64,000 bases of DNA from Rhodococcus sp. G-MC3 (GTDB lineage Bacteria > Actinomycetota > Actinomycetes > Mycobacteriales > Mycobacteriaceae). Below the pieces are notes generated by a model. The model was not told where the DNA came from. It saw nothing but the letters and a program-made list of their open reading frames with translations, and made no database searches. Positions 36,065 through 44,869 of the stretch are shown in pieces. The stretch lies in NCBI RefSeq assembly GCF_030063335.1, contig NZ_JASISW010000006.1, positions 62,001 to 126,000 of the forward strand, given 5' to 3'. The position numbers and the translations under genes were made by a program. Positions within the stretch are counted from its first letter, which is position 1. Each line of letters starts with the position of its first letter.

Positions 36065-36974
36065 GCTCGTCCCTGCATGTCGCACCCTGAGCGCTCGGCT
36101 CGACCTGAACAGTGGCGTGATCGAGCCCGTAGGTGCCGAGAACCGCCCTGGCGCGCTGCAGGAGAACTGAGCCCGATCCGTCACATTCGAGGTGAACCGT
36201 CGCGACGTCCATTCCGGTGGTGAGAGTCCAGATATGGAGGTCGTGCACGCCGACGACACCGGGCAATGCTGCGAGATCCGCTTCCACTGCTCCGACGTCG
36301 ACGTGGCCCGGGCTTGCCTGCGTCAGGATGCGCAAAGCGGAACCGGCGAGCTTGATAGCCCGCGGAACAACCCACAGTGAAATCAGGACACCGACGACGA
36401 CGTCTGCCCATGTCCAGTCGAACACCAACAGCAGCAAGCCCGCGACGAGTACTCCAACGCTTCCAACGGCGTCGGCCAGCACCTCCATGTACGCGCCGCG
36501 TACCGCGATGCTGTCCTTCGCATCGCCGCGGATGAGCAGCATGACCACGAGATTCGCGACAAGCCCGGCGGCGGCCGTGAGGATCAGCGCGAGGCCTGGA
36601 ATCTCCGGCGCGTCACCGATTCGGTCGATGGCTTCGTACATGATGAAAGCGGCGACACCGAGTAGCAGAACGGCGTTGGCGATGGCGGTGAGCACCTCGG
36701 CCCGATGCCACCCGAAGGTGCGGGCGGCGACCGCACTTCCCTTCCTGGCCAGCAACAGCGCAACGAGGCCCATCGACATGCCGAGGACATCGGTGAGCAT
36801 GTGGCCTGCGTCGGCTAGCAGGCCGAGCGAGTTGATCGTCAACGCAACCGTGGCTTCCAGAATCAAGAACGCCATCAGAATGCCGAGAGCGATCACCATG
36901 TTCCTGATGCGCTTGCTCGACGGTGCAGCCGGTTCGCCCGTCATCCCGTGACTGTGGCCGTGCCCCGCGCCCAT
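36054..36974 (-). CDS. Cation diffusion facilitator (CDF) metal efflux protein
   Basis: 306 residues. His-rich N terminus GHGHSHG, six membrane helices, and the two metal-site motifs SLGLLADAGHMLTD (helix 2) and YMEVLADAVGSVG (helix 5), plus a cytoplasmic domain with GVVGVHDLHIWTLTTGMDVATVHLE. The D-x3-... H-x3-D pattern fits Zn(II)/Cd(II)/Co(II) exporters. ATG after AAGGGGAG. A perfect ArsR/SmtB-type palindrome lies 33 bases upstream, so expression is probably metal-inducible. Confidence 0.9.
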   Translation of the reverse strand: MGAGHGHSHGMTGEPAAPSSKRIRNMVIALGILMAFLILEATVALTINSLGLLADAGHMLTDVLGMSMGLVALLLARKGSAVAARTFGWHRAEVLTAIANAVLLLGVAAFIMYEAIDRIGDAPEIPGLALILTAAAGLVANLVVMLLIRGDAKDSIAVRGAYMEVLADAVGSVGVLVAGLLLLVFDWTWADVVVGVLISLWVVPRAIKLAGSALRILTQASPGHVDVGAVEADLAALPGVVGVHDLHIWTLTTGMDVATVHLECDGSGSVLLQRARAVLGTYGLDHATVQVEPSAQGATCRDELTW

Positions 36975-37006
36975 GTCTCCCCTTTTCTCGTTCGTAGAGA
37001 CGTCAC

Positions 37007-37028
37007 CATATGCGTACATGCGCATATG
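37007..37028. promoter_or_regulatory. ArsR/SmtB-type metal operator
   Basis: CATATGCG, six bases TACATG, and CGCATATG make a perfect 8-8 inverted repeat upstream of the CDF gene. Its ATATGnn...nnCATAT shape is that of operators for ArsR-family metal sensors such as KmtR/NmtR, which control cation exporters in mycobacteria. No ArsR gene is present in the window. Confidence 0.75.
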
Positions 37029-37045
37029 TGCAATGGGTTCGATTG

Positions 37046-38176
37046 TCAGAACGGGTCGGGCGTCACATCCGGCTTGTCGACAGTCGGGGGCAGCGTAGCG
37101 AGCGCCGAAATCCGCTTCAAGCCCGCGACCTGCAACAGATCGACGATGATCGAACGCAACTGGGCAAGCACAACCGTCGCCGACAATCCGGAATTGGTGA
37201 TCAGCTCCGGCTTGGCCCCAGCGGCCACCCTCCGCAGCACTCGTGCGGCCTCCGCTGCGTCGGGTTGCTGTCCTGGATCGGCAAGCACCATGCGCCTGAG
37301 CACATCGAGCGCCTGCGCCAACTTCTCGACCTCGTCGACAAGCCGGGGATCGAGAATCTCGTCATCGCGAACCAGCGTCAGCGAGCGACGAGCCAACACC
37401 CGAATGTTGCGAATCGCGTTGTCGATCGGGTCGGCTGTCCTTTCCAGGCCTGCGAGACGGGAGCGTTGCCCCCAGTACAACGGCGAGATCCGCGCGATCT
37501 CGCGACCGCCTTTGAGGTCCGTACGCAACGTATCGATGTCGGACTGCGTCGCGCGGGCCTTGCGGAGAGCTTCTTCGATAGGTTTCGGATCGTTCGCGAT
37601 CAGGCCGTCGGCAACCTTCTGCAGTACCTCGGATGCCGTCCCGAGCACCTTCGCTGCATCTTTGCGAGCTCGCCACACCGGATGAGTGGGAATCAGGGCT
37701 ACAATGGCGATACCGACGAGACCACCGGTCAATGCGTCGACCATCCGGTCGATTCCTCCGGAATTGCCGGGAGGAATGAGAGTCGCCACCAGCACCGCCG
37801 ACGAACCCGCCTGCATCGCAATGATCGGCCCACCGTCGAGGAACACCGCGGTGGACATCGCCAGTACAACGACGAGAGCGATCTGCCAGGGACCACTGCC
37901 GATGGCAGAAATGATCAAATCGCCCACACCGATGCCGACGGTGACACCGACGACGAGTTCCGCCGACCGTCGCATCCGAGCACCGAGCGATACACCCAGT
38001 GAGACCACTGCAGCGATCGGAGCAAAGAACGGGTGCGAGTGTCCGACGATGTCGGTCGCGACGAACCACGCGACGCCTGCGGCAAGCGCGCACTGAACGA
38101 TCGGCAGCAACGACAGCTGCAGCCGAGCGCGACCAGCTTTCAGACGGGCTTTGCCCCGACGAGCAGTAGGGCGCAT
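37046..38176 (-). CDS. FUSC-family/aromatic acid exporter-like membrane protein
   Basis: 376 residues from an ATG giving MRPTARRGKARLKAGRARLQ; the longer frame runs through the upstream gene. Residues about 20-175 hold six membrane helices, with SHPFFAPIAAVVSLGVSLGARMRRSAELVVG typical of FUSC/ArAE proteins; the C-terminal half is a soluble helical domain. Presumed efflux of small organic acids or drugs; substrate unknown. It follows the DUF3151 gene by 22 bases. Confidence 0.8.
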   Translation of the reverse strand: MRPTARRGKARLKAGRARLQLSLLPIVQCALAAGVAWFVATDIVGHSHPFFAPIAAVVSLGVSLGARMRRSAELVVGVTVGIGVGDLIISAIGSGPWQIALVVVLAMSTAVFLDGGPIIAMQAGSSAVLVATLIPPGNSGGIDRMVDALTGGLVGIAIVALIPTHPVWRARKDAAKVLGTASEVLQKVADGLIANDPKPIEEALRKARATQSDIDTLRTDLKGGREIARISPLYWGQRSRLAGLERTADPIDNAIRNIRVLARRSLTLVRDDEILDPRLVDEVEKLAQALDVLRRMVLADPGQQPDAAEAARVLRRVAAGAKPELITNSGLSATVVLAQLRSIIVDLLQVAGLKRISALATLPPTVDKPDVTPDPF

Positions 38177-38198
38177 CCGTTCCAGGGACTGTGGGCGA

Positions 38199-38615
38199 TC
38201 AGCCGAGGCCGAGGGCTTCCGCTGCTTTGGGGTCGCTGTCTTCGAGGAGGTCGAGGCAGCGGGCGTACTCGTCGTTCTCCCCGATATCGCGCGCAGCCTT
38301 CGCGAGAACGGCGACACAGCGGAGGAATCCTCGGTTGGGCTCATGGCTGTACGGGACCGGCCCGAATCCCTTCCATCCGTTGCGACGCAGCTGATCGAGT
38401 CCGCGGTGGTAACCGGTCCGTGCGTACGCATACGCCGTGATGGTCTGACCAGCATCGAACGCAGCTTCCGCCAGGTATGCCCACGCGATGGAAGCAGTCG
38501 GGTTATCCGCCGCCACCTTCGCAGGATCCTCGTGGTTCAGCAGGGCGGACTCAGCCTCGTCGTCACCGGGCAGCAATGTCGGCTGCGGTCCGAGAAGGTC
38601 ACCGAAAGAAGTCAT
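38199..38615 (-). CDS. DUF3151 family protein
   Basis: 138 residues with conserved start GDLLGPQPTLLP and NHEDPAKVAADNPTASIAWAYLAEAAF, AYAYARTGYHRGLDQLRRNGWKG, PVPYSHEPNRGFLRCVAVLAKAA: an actinobacteria-specific TPR-like helical protein (Rv0360c region in M. tuberculosis). Function not known. Divergent from the membrane protein gene at 38719. Confidence 0.88.
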   Translation of the reverse strand: MTSFGDLLGPQPTLLPGDDEAESALLNHEDPAKVAADNPTASIAWAYLAEAAFDAGQTITAYAYARTGYHRGLDQLRRNGWKGFGPVPYSHEPNRGFLRCVAVLAKAARDIGENDEYARCLDLLEDSDPKAAEALGLG

Positions 38616-38718
38616 GACGACCATTGTGCCCCGACACTCCATGCCGTTGCGGCCGACCACCCCATTGCTCGATAGGCTCGACGCTTCGGTCGAAGTCTCG
38701 GTGAGTTGGGAGCCAGCG

Positions 38719-39516
38719 GTGTCGGAGGACAAGCACGAATCGAAGACCGGTGCGGACGAACCCGCAACCGAAGCGATTCCATCGCAGAAGCCTGTACCGA
38801 CTGTGCCGCCGGAAACGACAGCCCCTGAGCCAGCCGACACGAAGGAGGCTTCCCCTCCGGAGAACGAAACCGTCGCCATCGAAGTCATACCTGTCGAAGC
38901 CGTACCTGTCGAAGCCACACCTATCGAGGCCATCGCCCCGGGCGTGCGCCCGCCGGCCAGGAAACCTCACGCCGAGCCCCGACGGATTCCGGCCCGAGGT
39001 GAGGACCCGTCGCCGCAGCGAAACCCTGCACCCCAGGCGACACCACAGCGGGTAGGACCACCCACCGAGGAATCCGGTAGGCACGGTGGACGTCGGTGGC
39101 TTGCTGCACTCATTGCTGCGCTCGCGGTGATCGTCGCGGCCGGCATCGCGGGTTACTTCTATCTGTCCAAAGACTATGAAGAGACCTCACCGGACGCCCA
39201 GATCAGGACGACGATTCAATCGTTCACACAGGCTCTCTCCTCGGGAGATCTGGCCACACTGCGCACCTCGTCGTGCGGGGACCTTGCAACGTATTACCGC
39301 GACATCCCCGACGCCGAATTCACCGACGTGCACCGGGTGGCGGTCGAGCAGGGAAACATTCCCGTGGTCGACGGCGTCGATGCCGTTCAGATCACAGGCG
39401 ACACCGCGATCGCACAAGTCATCGCCTTCACCGCCGCCAACCCCAACGAACGCTCAGCGCGTACGTTCGACCTTCAGCTCGAAGGCGAGGACTGGAAAGT
39501 CTGCAGTCCCGCCTAA
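38719..39516 (+). CDS. Pro/Glu-rich single-pass membrane protein (Rv0361-like)
   Basis: 265 residues from a GTG with GGGAG six bases upstream. Residues 1-120 are disordered and rich in Pro, Glu and Ala, including a run of VIPVEAVPVEATPIEA repeats; a membrane helix lies at about 130-152 (WLAALIAALAVIVAAGIAGYFYL), and an outer NTF2-like domain follows (IRTTIQSFTQALSSGDLATLRTSSCGDL ... WKVCSPA) with a probable disulfide. Similar outer domain to the protein at 21359-21886. Function unknown, envelope-located. Confidence 0.75.
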   Translation: MSEDKHESKTGADEPATEAIPSQKPVPTVPPETTAPEPADTKEASPPENETVAIEVIPVEAVPVEATPIEAIAPGVRPPARKPHAEPRRIPARGEDPSPQRNPAPQATPQRVGPPTEESGRHGGRRWLAALIAALAVIVAAGIAGYFYLSKDYEETSPDAQIRTTIQSFTQALSSGDLATLRTSSCGDLATYYRDIPDAEFTDVHRVAVEQGNIPVVDGVDAVQITGDTAIAQVIAFTAANPNERSARTFDLQLEGEDWKVCSPA

Positions 39517-39528
39517 CGCCCCCACGCA

Positions 39529-39576
39529 ATCGATTCGGCCCTACGAACAAAGGTGCGTTCGTAGGGCCGAATCGAT
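39529..39576. terminator. Bidirectional terminator between convergent genes
   Basis: ATCGATTCGGCCCTACGAAC and its exact complement GTTCGTAGGGCCGAATCGAT are separated by eight bases, a 20-base perfect stem just after the membrane protein stop and before the fba stop. Confidence 0.75.
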
Positions 39577-39592
39577 CGAAAGCGACTGAGGG

Positions 39593-40633
39593 CTAGCCTG
39601 CGGAAACGCTCCGACCTGCAGACTTGAGATCGTTGCATGCTTCGATGACGCGGGCCGTCATACCGGCCTCGGCCTTCTTGAGGTAGCTGCGGGGGTCGTA
39701 GACCTTCTTGTTGCCGACCTCGCCGTCGACCTTCAGCACACCGTCGTAGTTGCTGAAGAAGTGTCCGGCCAGCGGACGGCTGAACGCGTACTGGGTGTCG
39801 GTGTCGACGTTCATCTTCACGACGCCATACCCCAAAGCCTCTTCGATCTCGCTCTTGGCCGAGCCCGATCCGCCGTGGAAGACGAAGTCGAACGGCTTCG
39901 AACCGGCAGGCAAACTCAGCTTCTCGGACGCGACCTTCTGGCCGTCGGCGAGAACGGACGGCTTCAGCTTGACGTTGCCCGGCTTGTACACACCGTGGAC
40001 GTTGCCGAACGTCGCAGCGAGAAGGTAGCGCGAACCGGCGTCGCCTGCGCCGAGTGCCTCGACGGTCTTGAGGAAGTCCTCGTTCGAGGTGTAGAGCTTG
40101 TCGTTGATCTCGGCCTCGACGCCGTCTTCTTCGCCGCCCACGACACCGATCTCGATCTCGAGAATGATGCGAGCAGCAGCGGCCTTGGCGAGCAGATCCT
40201 TGGCGATCTCGAGGTTCTCGTCGATCGGCACTGCGGAACCGTCCCACATGTGCGACTGGAACAGCGGGTTACGCCCAGCGTCGACACGCTCCTGCGAGAT
40301 GGCGAGCAACGGACGGACATAGGTGTCCAGCTTGTCCTTCGGGCAGTGATCGGTGTGCAGGGCAATGGTGACGTCGTAGCGAGCGGCGACAACGTGAGCG
40401 AACTCGGCCAGCGCTACTGCTCCGGTGACCATGTCCTTGATTCCCAGTCCGGACGCGAACTCGGCGCCGCCGGTCGAGAACTGGATGATGCCGTCACTTC
40501 CGGCGTCGGCGAAGCCTTTGATTGCGGCGTTGACGGACTCCGAACCCACGCAGTTGATAGCCGGAAATGCGAATTGGTGTTCCTTGGCCCGGCCGAGCAT
40601 CTCGGCGTAGACCTCGGGAGTTGCGATCGGCAC
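39593..40633 (-). CDS. fba: Class II fructose-bisphosphate aldolase
   Basis: 346 residues from a GTG with GGAGG nine bases upstream. Zinc ligands and active-site blocks are present: ALHTDHCPKDKLD, SHMWDGSA, EIEIGVVGGEEDGV, ATFGNVHGVYKPG, VFHGGSGS and KMNVDTDTQYA. Catalyses cleavage of fructose 1,6-bisphosphate in glycolysis/gluconeogenesis. Matches the chromosomal position of Rv0363c; stands as a single gene, divergent from DedA. Confidence 0.97.
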   Translation of the reverse strand: MPIATPEVYAEMLGRAKEHQFAFPAINCVGSESVNAAIKGFADAGSDGIIQFSTGGAEFASGLGIKDMVTGAVALAEFAHVVAARYDVTIALHTDHCPKDKLDTYVRPLLAISQERVDAGRNPLFQSHMWDGSAVPIDENLEIAKDLLAKAAAARIILEIEIGVVGGEEDGVEAEINDKLYTSNEDFLKTVEALGAGDAGSRYLLAATFGNVHGVYKPGNVKLKPSVLADGQKVASEKLSLPAGSKPFDFVFHGGSGSAKSEIEEALGYGVVKMNVDTDTQYAFSRPLAGHFFSNYDGVLKVDGEVGNKKVYDPRSYLKKAEAGMTARVIEACNDLKSAGRSVSAG

Positions 40634-40825
40634 GGCGTCATTCCTCCAGTGAAGAGATTGATTGTCCTGTGCAGTATGGCAACCCACCGGCGATCGTGTC
40701 GCCGGTACCCACCGGCCCGCCGCAAGTCACTCGGCGCCCGATCGTGACGAATCGGACATCGAACTTGCAGCGTTCGGACACCGGTTGTTCAGGTTCTCCC
40801 AGGTTCGGCCGGTAGTGTGGGCGCA

Positions 40826-41554
40826 GTGAGTCTTCTTGCCGCCTCGGAATCCGTGACGACGAACCTGGCATTGCTGCCCGGGTTTCTCGATCCAGTGAAT
40901 TTGCTCAACTCGTTCGGCACCTGGGTGCTGGTCGGGTTGCTGCTGGTCGTTTTCATCGAATCGGGGTTGCTGTTTCCGCTGCTCCCCGGCGATTCGCTGC
41001 TGTTCACAGCAGGTCTGATCGCAGCGTCGAAGTCCACCGACATCGAACCGTTCGCGCCGATCTGGCTCCTGCTGATCCTCATTCCGATCGCAGCGATCCT
41101 TGGTGACCAGGTCGGCTTCTTCATCGGCGCCAAGGGCGGCGCGGCCCTGTTCAAGTCCAACGACGCCAAGTTCTTCAAGAAGAAGTACATCGACGAGTCA
41201 CACGCATTCTTCGAAAAGCACGGACCGATCACCATCATCCTGGCGCGTTTCGTGCCGATCGTCCGTACCTTCGCGCCTGTCGTTGCCGGTGCCGCCAAGA
41301 TGAAGTACTCGCTGTTCCTGACCTACAACGTTGTCGGCGGCGTCCTCTGGGGCGCAGGCGTGACGATGCTCGGATTCTTGCTCGGACAGATCGATTTCAT
41401 CCGCGAGCACGTCGACATCATCTTCATCATCATCGTCCTGGTATCGGTCCTGCCGATCGCGATCGAAGTCGGTAAGCGCATGCTCAAGGCACGGAAGACC
41501 CCGCTGGCCGAGGCGAACGATGCCATCGACGCCCAGCAGGATCACAACTCCTAG
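40826..41554 (+). CDS. DedA-family membrane protein 1
   Basis: 242 residues. FIESGLLFPLLPGDSLLFTAGLIA and FFEKHGPITIILARFVPIVRTFAPVVAGAAKM are the two re-entrant DedA signatures, the latter containing the conserved Arg needed for lipid/ion scrambling in this family. DedA proteins are thought to flip phospholipids or undecaprenyl phosphate and to support membrane potential. GTG start chosen; a GTG three codons earlier is possible. Followed after 13 bases by a second DedA gene. Confidence 0.9.
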   Translation: MSLLAASESVTTNLALLPGFLDPVNLLNSFGTWVLVGLLLVVFIESGLLFPLLPGDSLLFTAGLIAASKSTDIEPFAPIWLLLILIPIAAILGDQVGFFIGAKGGAALFKSNDAKFFKKKYIDESHAFFEKHGPITIILARFVPIVRTFAPVVAGAAKMKYSLFLTYNVVGGVLWGAGVTMLGFLLGQIDFIREHVDIIFIIIVLVSVLPIAIEVGKRMLKARKTPLAEANDAIDAQQDHNS

Positions 41555-41567
41555 GTTCGTGCAGCCG

Positions 41568-42230
41568 ATGATTCAGTCGATGGGCTCGTTCGGCCCCCTT
41601 GAAACCGCAGGCCCATTGGTCGTGTGGGTCATAGTGGTGGCATTCGTCTTCATCGAATGCGCGGTCATCATCGGGTTGTTCCTCCCCGGCGATTCCATGC
41701 TGATCACCGCAGGCATTGTCATGACCACCCACGCGTCGGGCACCGGCCACGTCTGGGCGCTGTCCGGCGGCGCGATGGTCGCTGCGATCGCAGGCAATCA
41801 GGTCGGCTATGTCATCGGACACCGGACCGGATCCACCCTCGTCGCACGCAAGAACGGCAAATATCTCAACACCAAAAACCTGCATAAGGTAAACCTGCTG
41901 CTCGAGAAGCACGGCTTCTGGGCAGTTCTCGTTGCACGCTGGATCCCGTGGGTGCGCACTCTGTGCCCGATGGTCGCGGGCGCGGCGAAGATGAATCACC
42001 GGCGTTACACGATCGCGAGCACACTCGGCGCCATCATCTGGGCACCTGTATTACTGCTTATCGGCTTCTACTTCGGTAGCTTCCTCGAGAAGGTGCCGTG
42101 GCTGCTGCCCGCCGTTCTCATCGGCATGGTCGCGCTGCTCGTCGTCGGTACCGGAATCGGGATTTGGCAGTACAGAAAAGAAATGGCCAGGCCCGCGGAG
42201 ACCATCGAAGTCGAGGAAGTCCTCGAATAA
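41568..42230 (+). CDS. DedA-family membrane protein 2
   Basis: 220 residues with the same signatures: VFIECAVIIGLFLPGDSMLITAGIV and LLEKHGFWAVLVARWIPWVRTLCPMVAGAAKM, and GNQVGYVIGHRTG between. About half the residues differ from its neighbour, so this is an old tandem duplication. Start among ATG 41568, ATG 41580 and GTG 41559 is not certain. Its stop lies one base from the convergent methyltransferase gene. Confidence 0.9.
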   Translation: MIQSMGSFGPLETAGPLVVWVIVVAFVFIECAVIIGLFLPGDSMLITAGIVMTTHASGTGHVWALSGGAMVAAIAGNQVGYVIGHRTGSTLVARKNGKYLNTKNLHKVNLLLEKHGFWAVLVARWIPWVRTLCPMVAGAAKMNHRRYTIASTLGAIIWAPVLLLIGFYFGSFLEKVPWLLPAVLIGMVALLVVGTGIGIWQYRKEMARPAETIEVEEVLE

Positions 42231-42231
42231 C

Positions 42232-43005
42232 TCAGGACTTCGCACCCACAACGAAGATCCTCCGGAACGGGAACAACGTTCCCGAAGCATTCGACGGGTA
42301 AGCCTCACGCAGCAGCGCTGCATATTGGTCGACGAATCTCGGACGTTGTTCGTCGTCCAACGCATCGAGCACCGGCCGCAATCCGGTTCCGGTAACCCAC
42401 TTCAGCACCGGATCTTCGCCGTGGAGAACGTGAACGTAGCTGGTCTCCCATGCGTCGACGGTCAAACCTGTCGCCACGAGTGCCGCTGCGTACTGCTCCG
42501 CCGAATCGACGCTGTCGCCGCCGCGGAGGACCCCAGCCAACAGCGGCGACCACTCGTCGGAATCCGCGAGCGCTCGCATCAGTACATGCGACGGTGCGTC
42601 GAAGTTACCGGGAACCTGCCAGGCCAACGTACCGCCAACGTCGAGCTGATCGGCCCACTTCGGAATCAGCGTGCGATGTTCCGGCACCCATTGCAACGCA
42701 GCGTTGGAGACCACGACATCGATCCCCGAGGCGTCGAAATCGCCGATGTCACCGCGCACGACGGTGACGCCCGGCGGCAAGTCCGTCGATTGGCCGGCAA
42801 CCATGTCGGGAGACGAATCGATGCCGACGATTGTCGCCTCGGGCCACCGCGCAGCAAGGGTCGCCGTCTGAACGCCGGTGCCGCAACCCAGGTCGACGAC
42901 GTTGGCGGGGGAATCGTGGCGTACTCGACCGACCATCTCGTGAAAGGGCCTCGACCGTTCGTCGGCGTAGCGGCGGTACACGGCCGGATCCCACGAAGTC
43001 CCCAT
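42232..43005 (-). CDS. SAM-dependent methyltransferase, trans-aconitate methyltransferase-like
   Basis: 257 residues. SAM-binding motif VVDLGCGTGVQTATLA, then VGIDSSPDMV, GDIGDF and SNAALQWVPEH are the class I methyltransferase core; WDPAVYRRYADERSRPF and PFRRIFVVG at the ends match Tam. Tam methylates the toxic aconitate isomer; related mycobacterial enzymes may have other acids. ATG start fits the family, though no strong ribosome site is seen. 14 bases after the GH76 gene stop. Confidence 0.83.
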   Translation of the reverse strand: MGTSWDPAVYRRYADERSRPFHEMVGRVRHDSPANVVDLGCGTGVQTATLAARWPEATIVGIDSSPDMVAGQSTDLPPGVTVVRGDIGDFDASGIDVVVSNAALQWVPEHRTLIPKWADQLDVGGTLAWQVPGNFDAPSHVLMRALADSDEWSPLLAGVLRGGDSVDSAEQYAAALVATGLTVDAWETSYVHVLHGEDPVLKWVTGTGLRPVLDALDDEQRPRFVDQYAALLREAYPSNASGTLFPFRRIFVVGAKS

Positions 43006-43019
43006 GACCGGGACTTTAG

Positions 43020-44132
43020 CTAACGAAAACCGGCGTCGGCAACGACATAGGCAGCTTCCATCAGCATCCAGCCACTGAGCTGCACTGCAAAGTCGCGTTC
43101 GGGAACCACCGACGACCGAACCGTGCCACCACTGAAAGCTGCGACGGTACTTCCCGGACCAGGAAGGTGTGCCTGCGTTTCCCATGCTGCGCCGAACAGT
43201 GGATGGTCCTCCACTTCGAGTCGGTTCTCCCATGCAGCCTCGGCCGACGCGAGGACGATCGACGCCGCGATGCTCCGTGCCGCCTCGTCTTCGTCGGAAT
43301 CGCCGGGGAGCGTCGTTGCAACGAGCGCGAGATTGCGCACAAGGATGCCGTCGAACAGCCCGCCGTCACCGCCTCCTCCCCCCACGATCACGAAGTCCCG
43401 ACACAGCTGACTTTCGACAGCCGCGACCAGCGCATGCACGCGGGCCGCGTGCCGGGGTGCGCCGAGACGCACCGCGAGCTCGGTCTCCGCGCCCAGAACA
43501 ACACCCTGGCAATAGCTGTAGACGGCCCGGTCCAACACGTCCCCTGTCCGGATGCCGTCGAGTATTAGGCCGGTCTCGGGATCTTTGAGCTTGGCATCCA
43601 TCCAGTCCGCCATGGCCTGCGCTCGCCACAGCCTGCCGGTCCGTGCCAGCAGAACAGAGGCTGGCCCGTTGGCGGGCGCGTTGAAGAAGTCGTCGCGCTT
43701 CCGCCACGGGATACCGCCGCCGGCCTCGGGGGACCAGGCATCGAACAATTCATTCTCGATCTTCGAGATACCGGTCCGATTTCCGACGCCATGAAGACGC
43801 TGAGCGCGTTCGAGTGCGAGACCGAGCCACGCCATGTCGTCGTAGTAATTGTTGGTCCATCCGGTCAGATTCCGGATGCGGTGCGAACGGGCGATCTTGG
43901 TCAATCGACGACGCCGCTTGGCCGTCGGCTCGCGACTCGCGGCATCGACAGCACAGTCCAGCAAATGCGCCTGCCACCAGTAGTGCCACTTCAAGAACAG
44001 TCGTTCGCGTCGAACCGGAGGCCACGCGACCACACCGAGCGCAGTTCCAGGCAGCGCCCACAGACGGCGCACATGCCGCGCGAGCACGGCTCCTTCCGCA
44101 GCATCCGCGCGCTGCGCCCATTTCTCGGCCAT
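43020..44132 (-). CDS. Glycoside hydrolase family 76-like protein (Rv0365c homologue)
   Basis: 370 residues starting MAEKWAQRADAAEGAVLARH, matching the start of mycobacterial homologues and preceded by AGGA. WHYWWQAHLLDCAVDAA, LTGWTNNYYDDMAWLGLALERAQ (the adjacent Asp pair DD is the catalytic centre of alpha-1,6-mannanases) and GIPWRKRDDFFNAPANGPASVLLAR support the family. No signal peptide, so action in the cytoplasm on mannan-type or storage glycans is likely. Often misnamed; precise substrate unproven. Starts 47 bases after the SPOUT methylase gene. Confidence 0.85.
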   Translation of the reverse strand: MAEKWAQRADAAEGAVLARHVRRLWALPGTALGVVAWPPVRRERLFLKWHYWWQAHLLDCAVDAASREPTAKRRRRLTKIARSHRIRNLTGWTNNYYDDMAWLGLALERAQRLHGVGNRTGISKIENELFDAWSPEAGGGIPWRKRDDFFNAPANGPASVLLARTGRLWRAQAMADWMDAKLKDPETGLILDGIRTGDVLDRAVYSYCQGVVLGAETELAVRLGAPRHAARVHALVAAVESQLCRDFVIVGGGGGDGGLFDGILVRNLALVATTLPGDSDEDEAARSIAASIVLASAEAAWENRLEVEDHPLFGAAWETQAHLPGPGSTVAAFSGGTVRSSVVPERDFAVQLSGWMLMEAAYVVADAGFR

Positions 44133-44179
44133 ACCAACAGATCCTGCCATTCCGTTCATCGACGACGCGTAGCCAGGCG

Positions 44180-44869
44180 TCAGGTCCAGGCCGTAGTAAG
44201 GTCTGCGTGCCGCCGAATCCAGGAGTGCATGGCGATTCCCGCGGCGACACCCGCGTTGATGCTTCGAGTCGAACCGAACTGCGCGATGGACACTGTCATC
44301 GATGCTCCTGCGCGAGCATCCTCGGTCACCCCCGGGCCTTCCTGACCGAACAACAGTAAGCACTCGCGCGGCAGTTCCGCTGTCTCGATGGGAACAGAAC
44401 CGGGAGTGTTGTCGACGGCGACGACGGTCAGGCCTGATTCTCTCGCGTACGCGAGGAGGTCGGCGACGGAGTCATGGTGGTGGATGTGCTGATATCGATC
44501 GGTCACCATCGCTCCGCGGCGATTCCAACGCCGTCGTCCGACAATGTGAACAGCCTGTGCAGCAAAGGCATTGGCGGTCCTGACGACGGTGCCGATATTG
44601 GCATCGTTGGCAAAGTTCTCGATCGCGACGTGCAGCGGATGACGACGCGTATCGATGTCGGCGACGATAGCTTCCCTGGACCAGTACCGATAGGCGTCGA
44701 CGACATTGCGCCGGTCACCGGAGTCCAACAGGTCTTGGTCGTAATGCGCGCCCGTCGGGCGCGGGGAATCGTGCTCGTCTTCCCACGGCCCGACTCCGTT
44801 GGGATTCTCACTCCACTCGGTCGGGCCGAGCGCGGCCGGGTCTTTTTCTGGTAAATCGTTGTTGCTCAA
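44180..44869 (-). CDS. SPOUT (TrmH-type) RNA methyltransferase
   Basis: 229 residues from a TTG start that overlaps the stop of the lipoprotein gene (TTGA). Motif 1 ANIGTVVRTANAF, motif 2 LLLFGQEGPGV and motif 3 VSIAQFGSTRSINAGVAAGIAMHSW form the knotted SAM site of 2'-O-ribose methylases. Residues 1-60 are an acidic extension. Probably methylates tRNA or rRNA; the M. tuberculosis counterpart is Rv0380c. Confidence 0.9.
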   Translation of the reverse strand: MSNNDLPEKDPAALGPTEWSENPNGVGPWEDEHDSPRPTGAHYDQDLLDSGDRRNVVDAYRYWSREAIVADIDTRRHPLHVAIENFANDANIGTVVRTANAFAAQAVHIVGRRRWNRRGAMVTDRYQHIHHHDSVADLLAYARESGLTVVAVDNTPGSVPIETAELPRECLLLFGQEGPGVTEDARAGASMTVSIAQFGSTRSINAGVAAGIAMHSWIRRHADLTTAWT

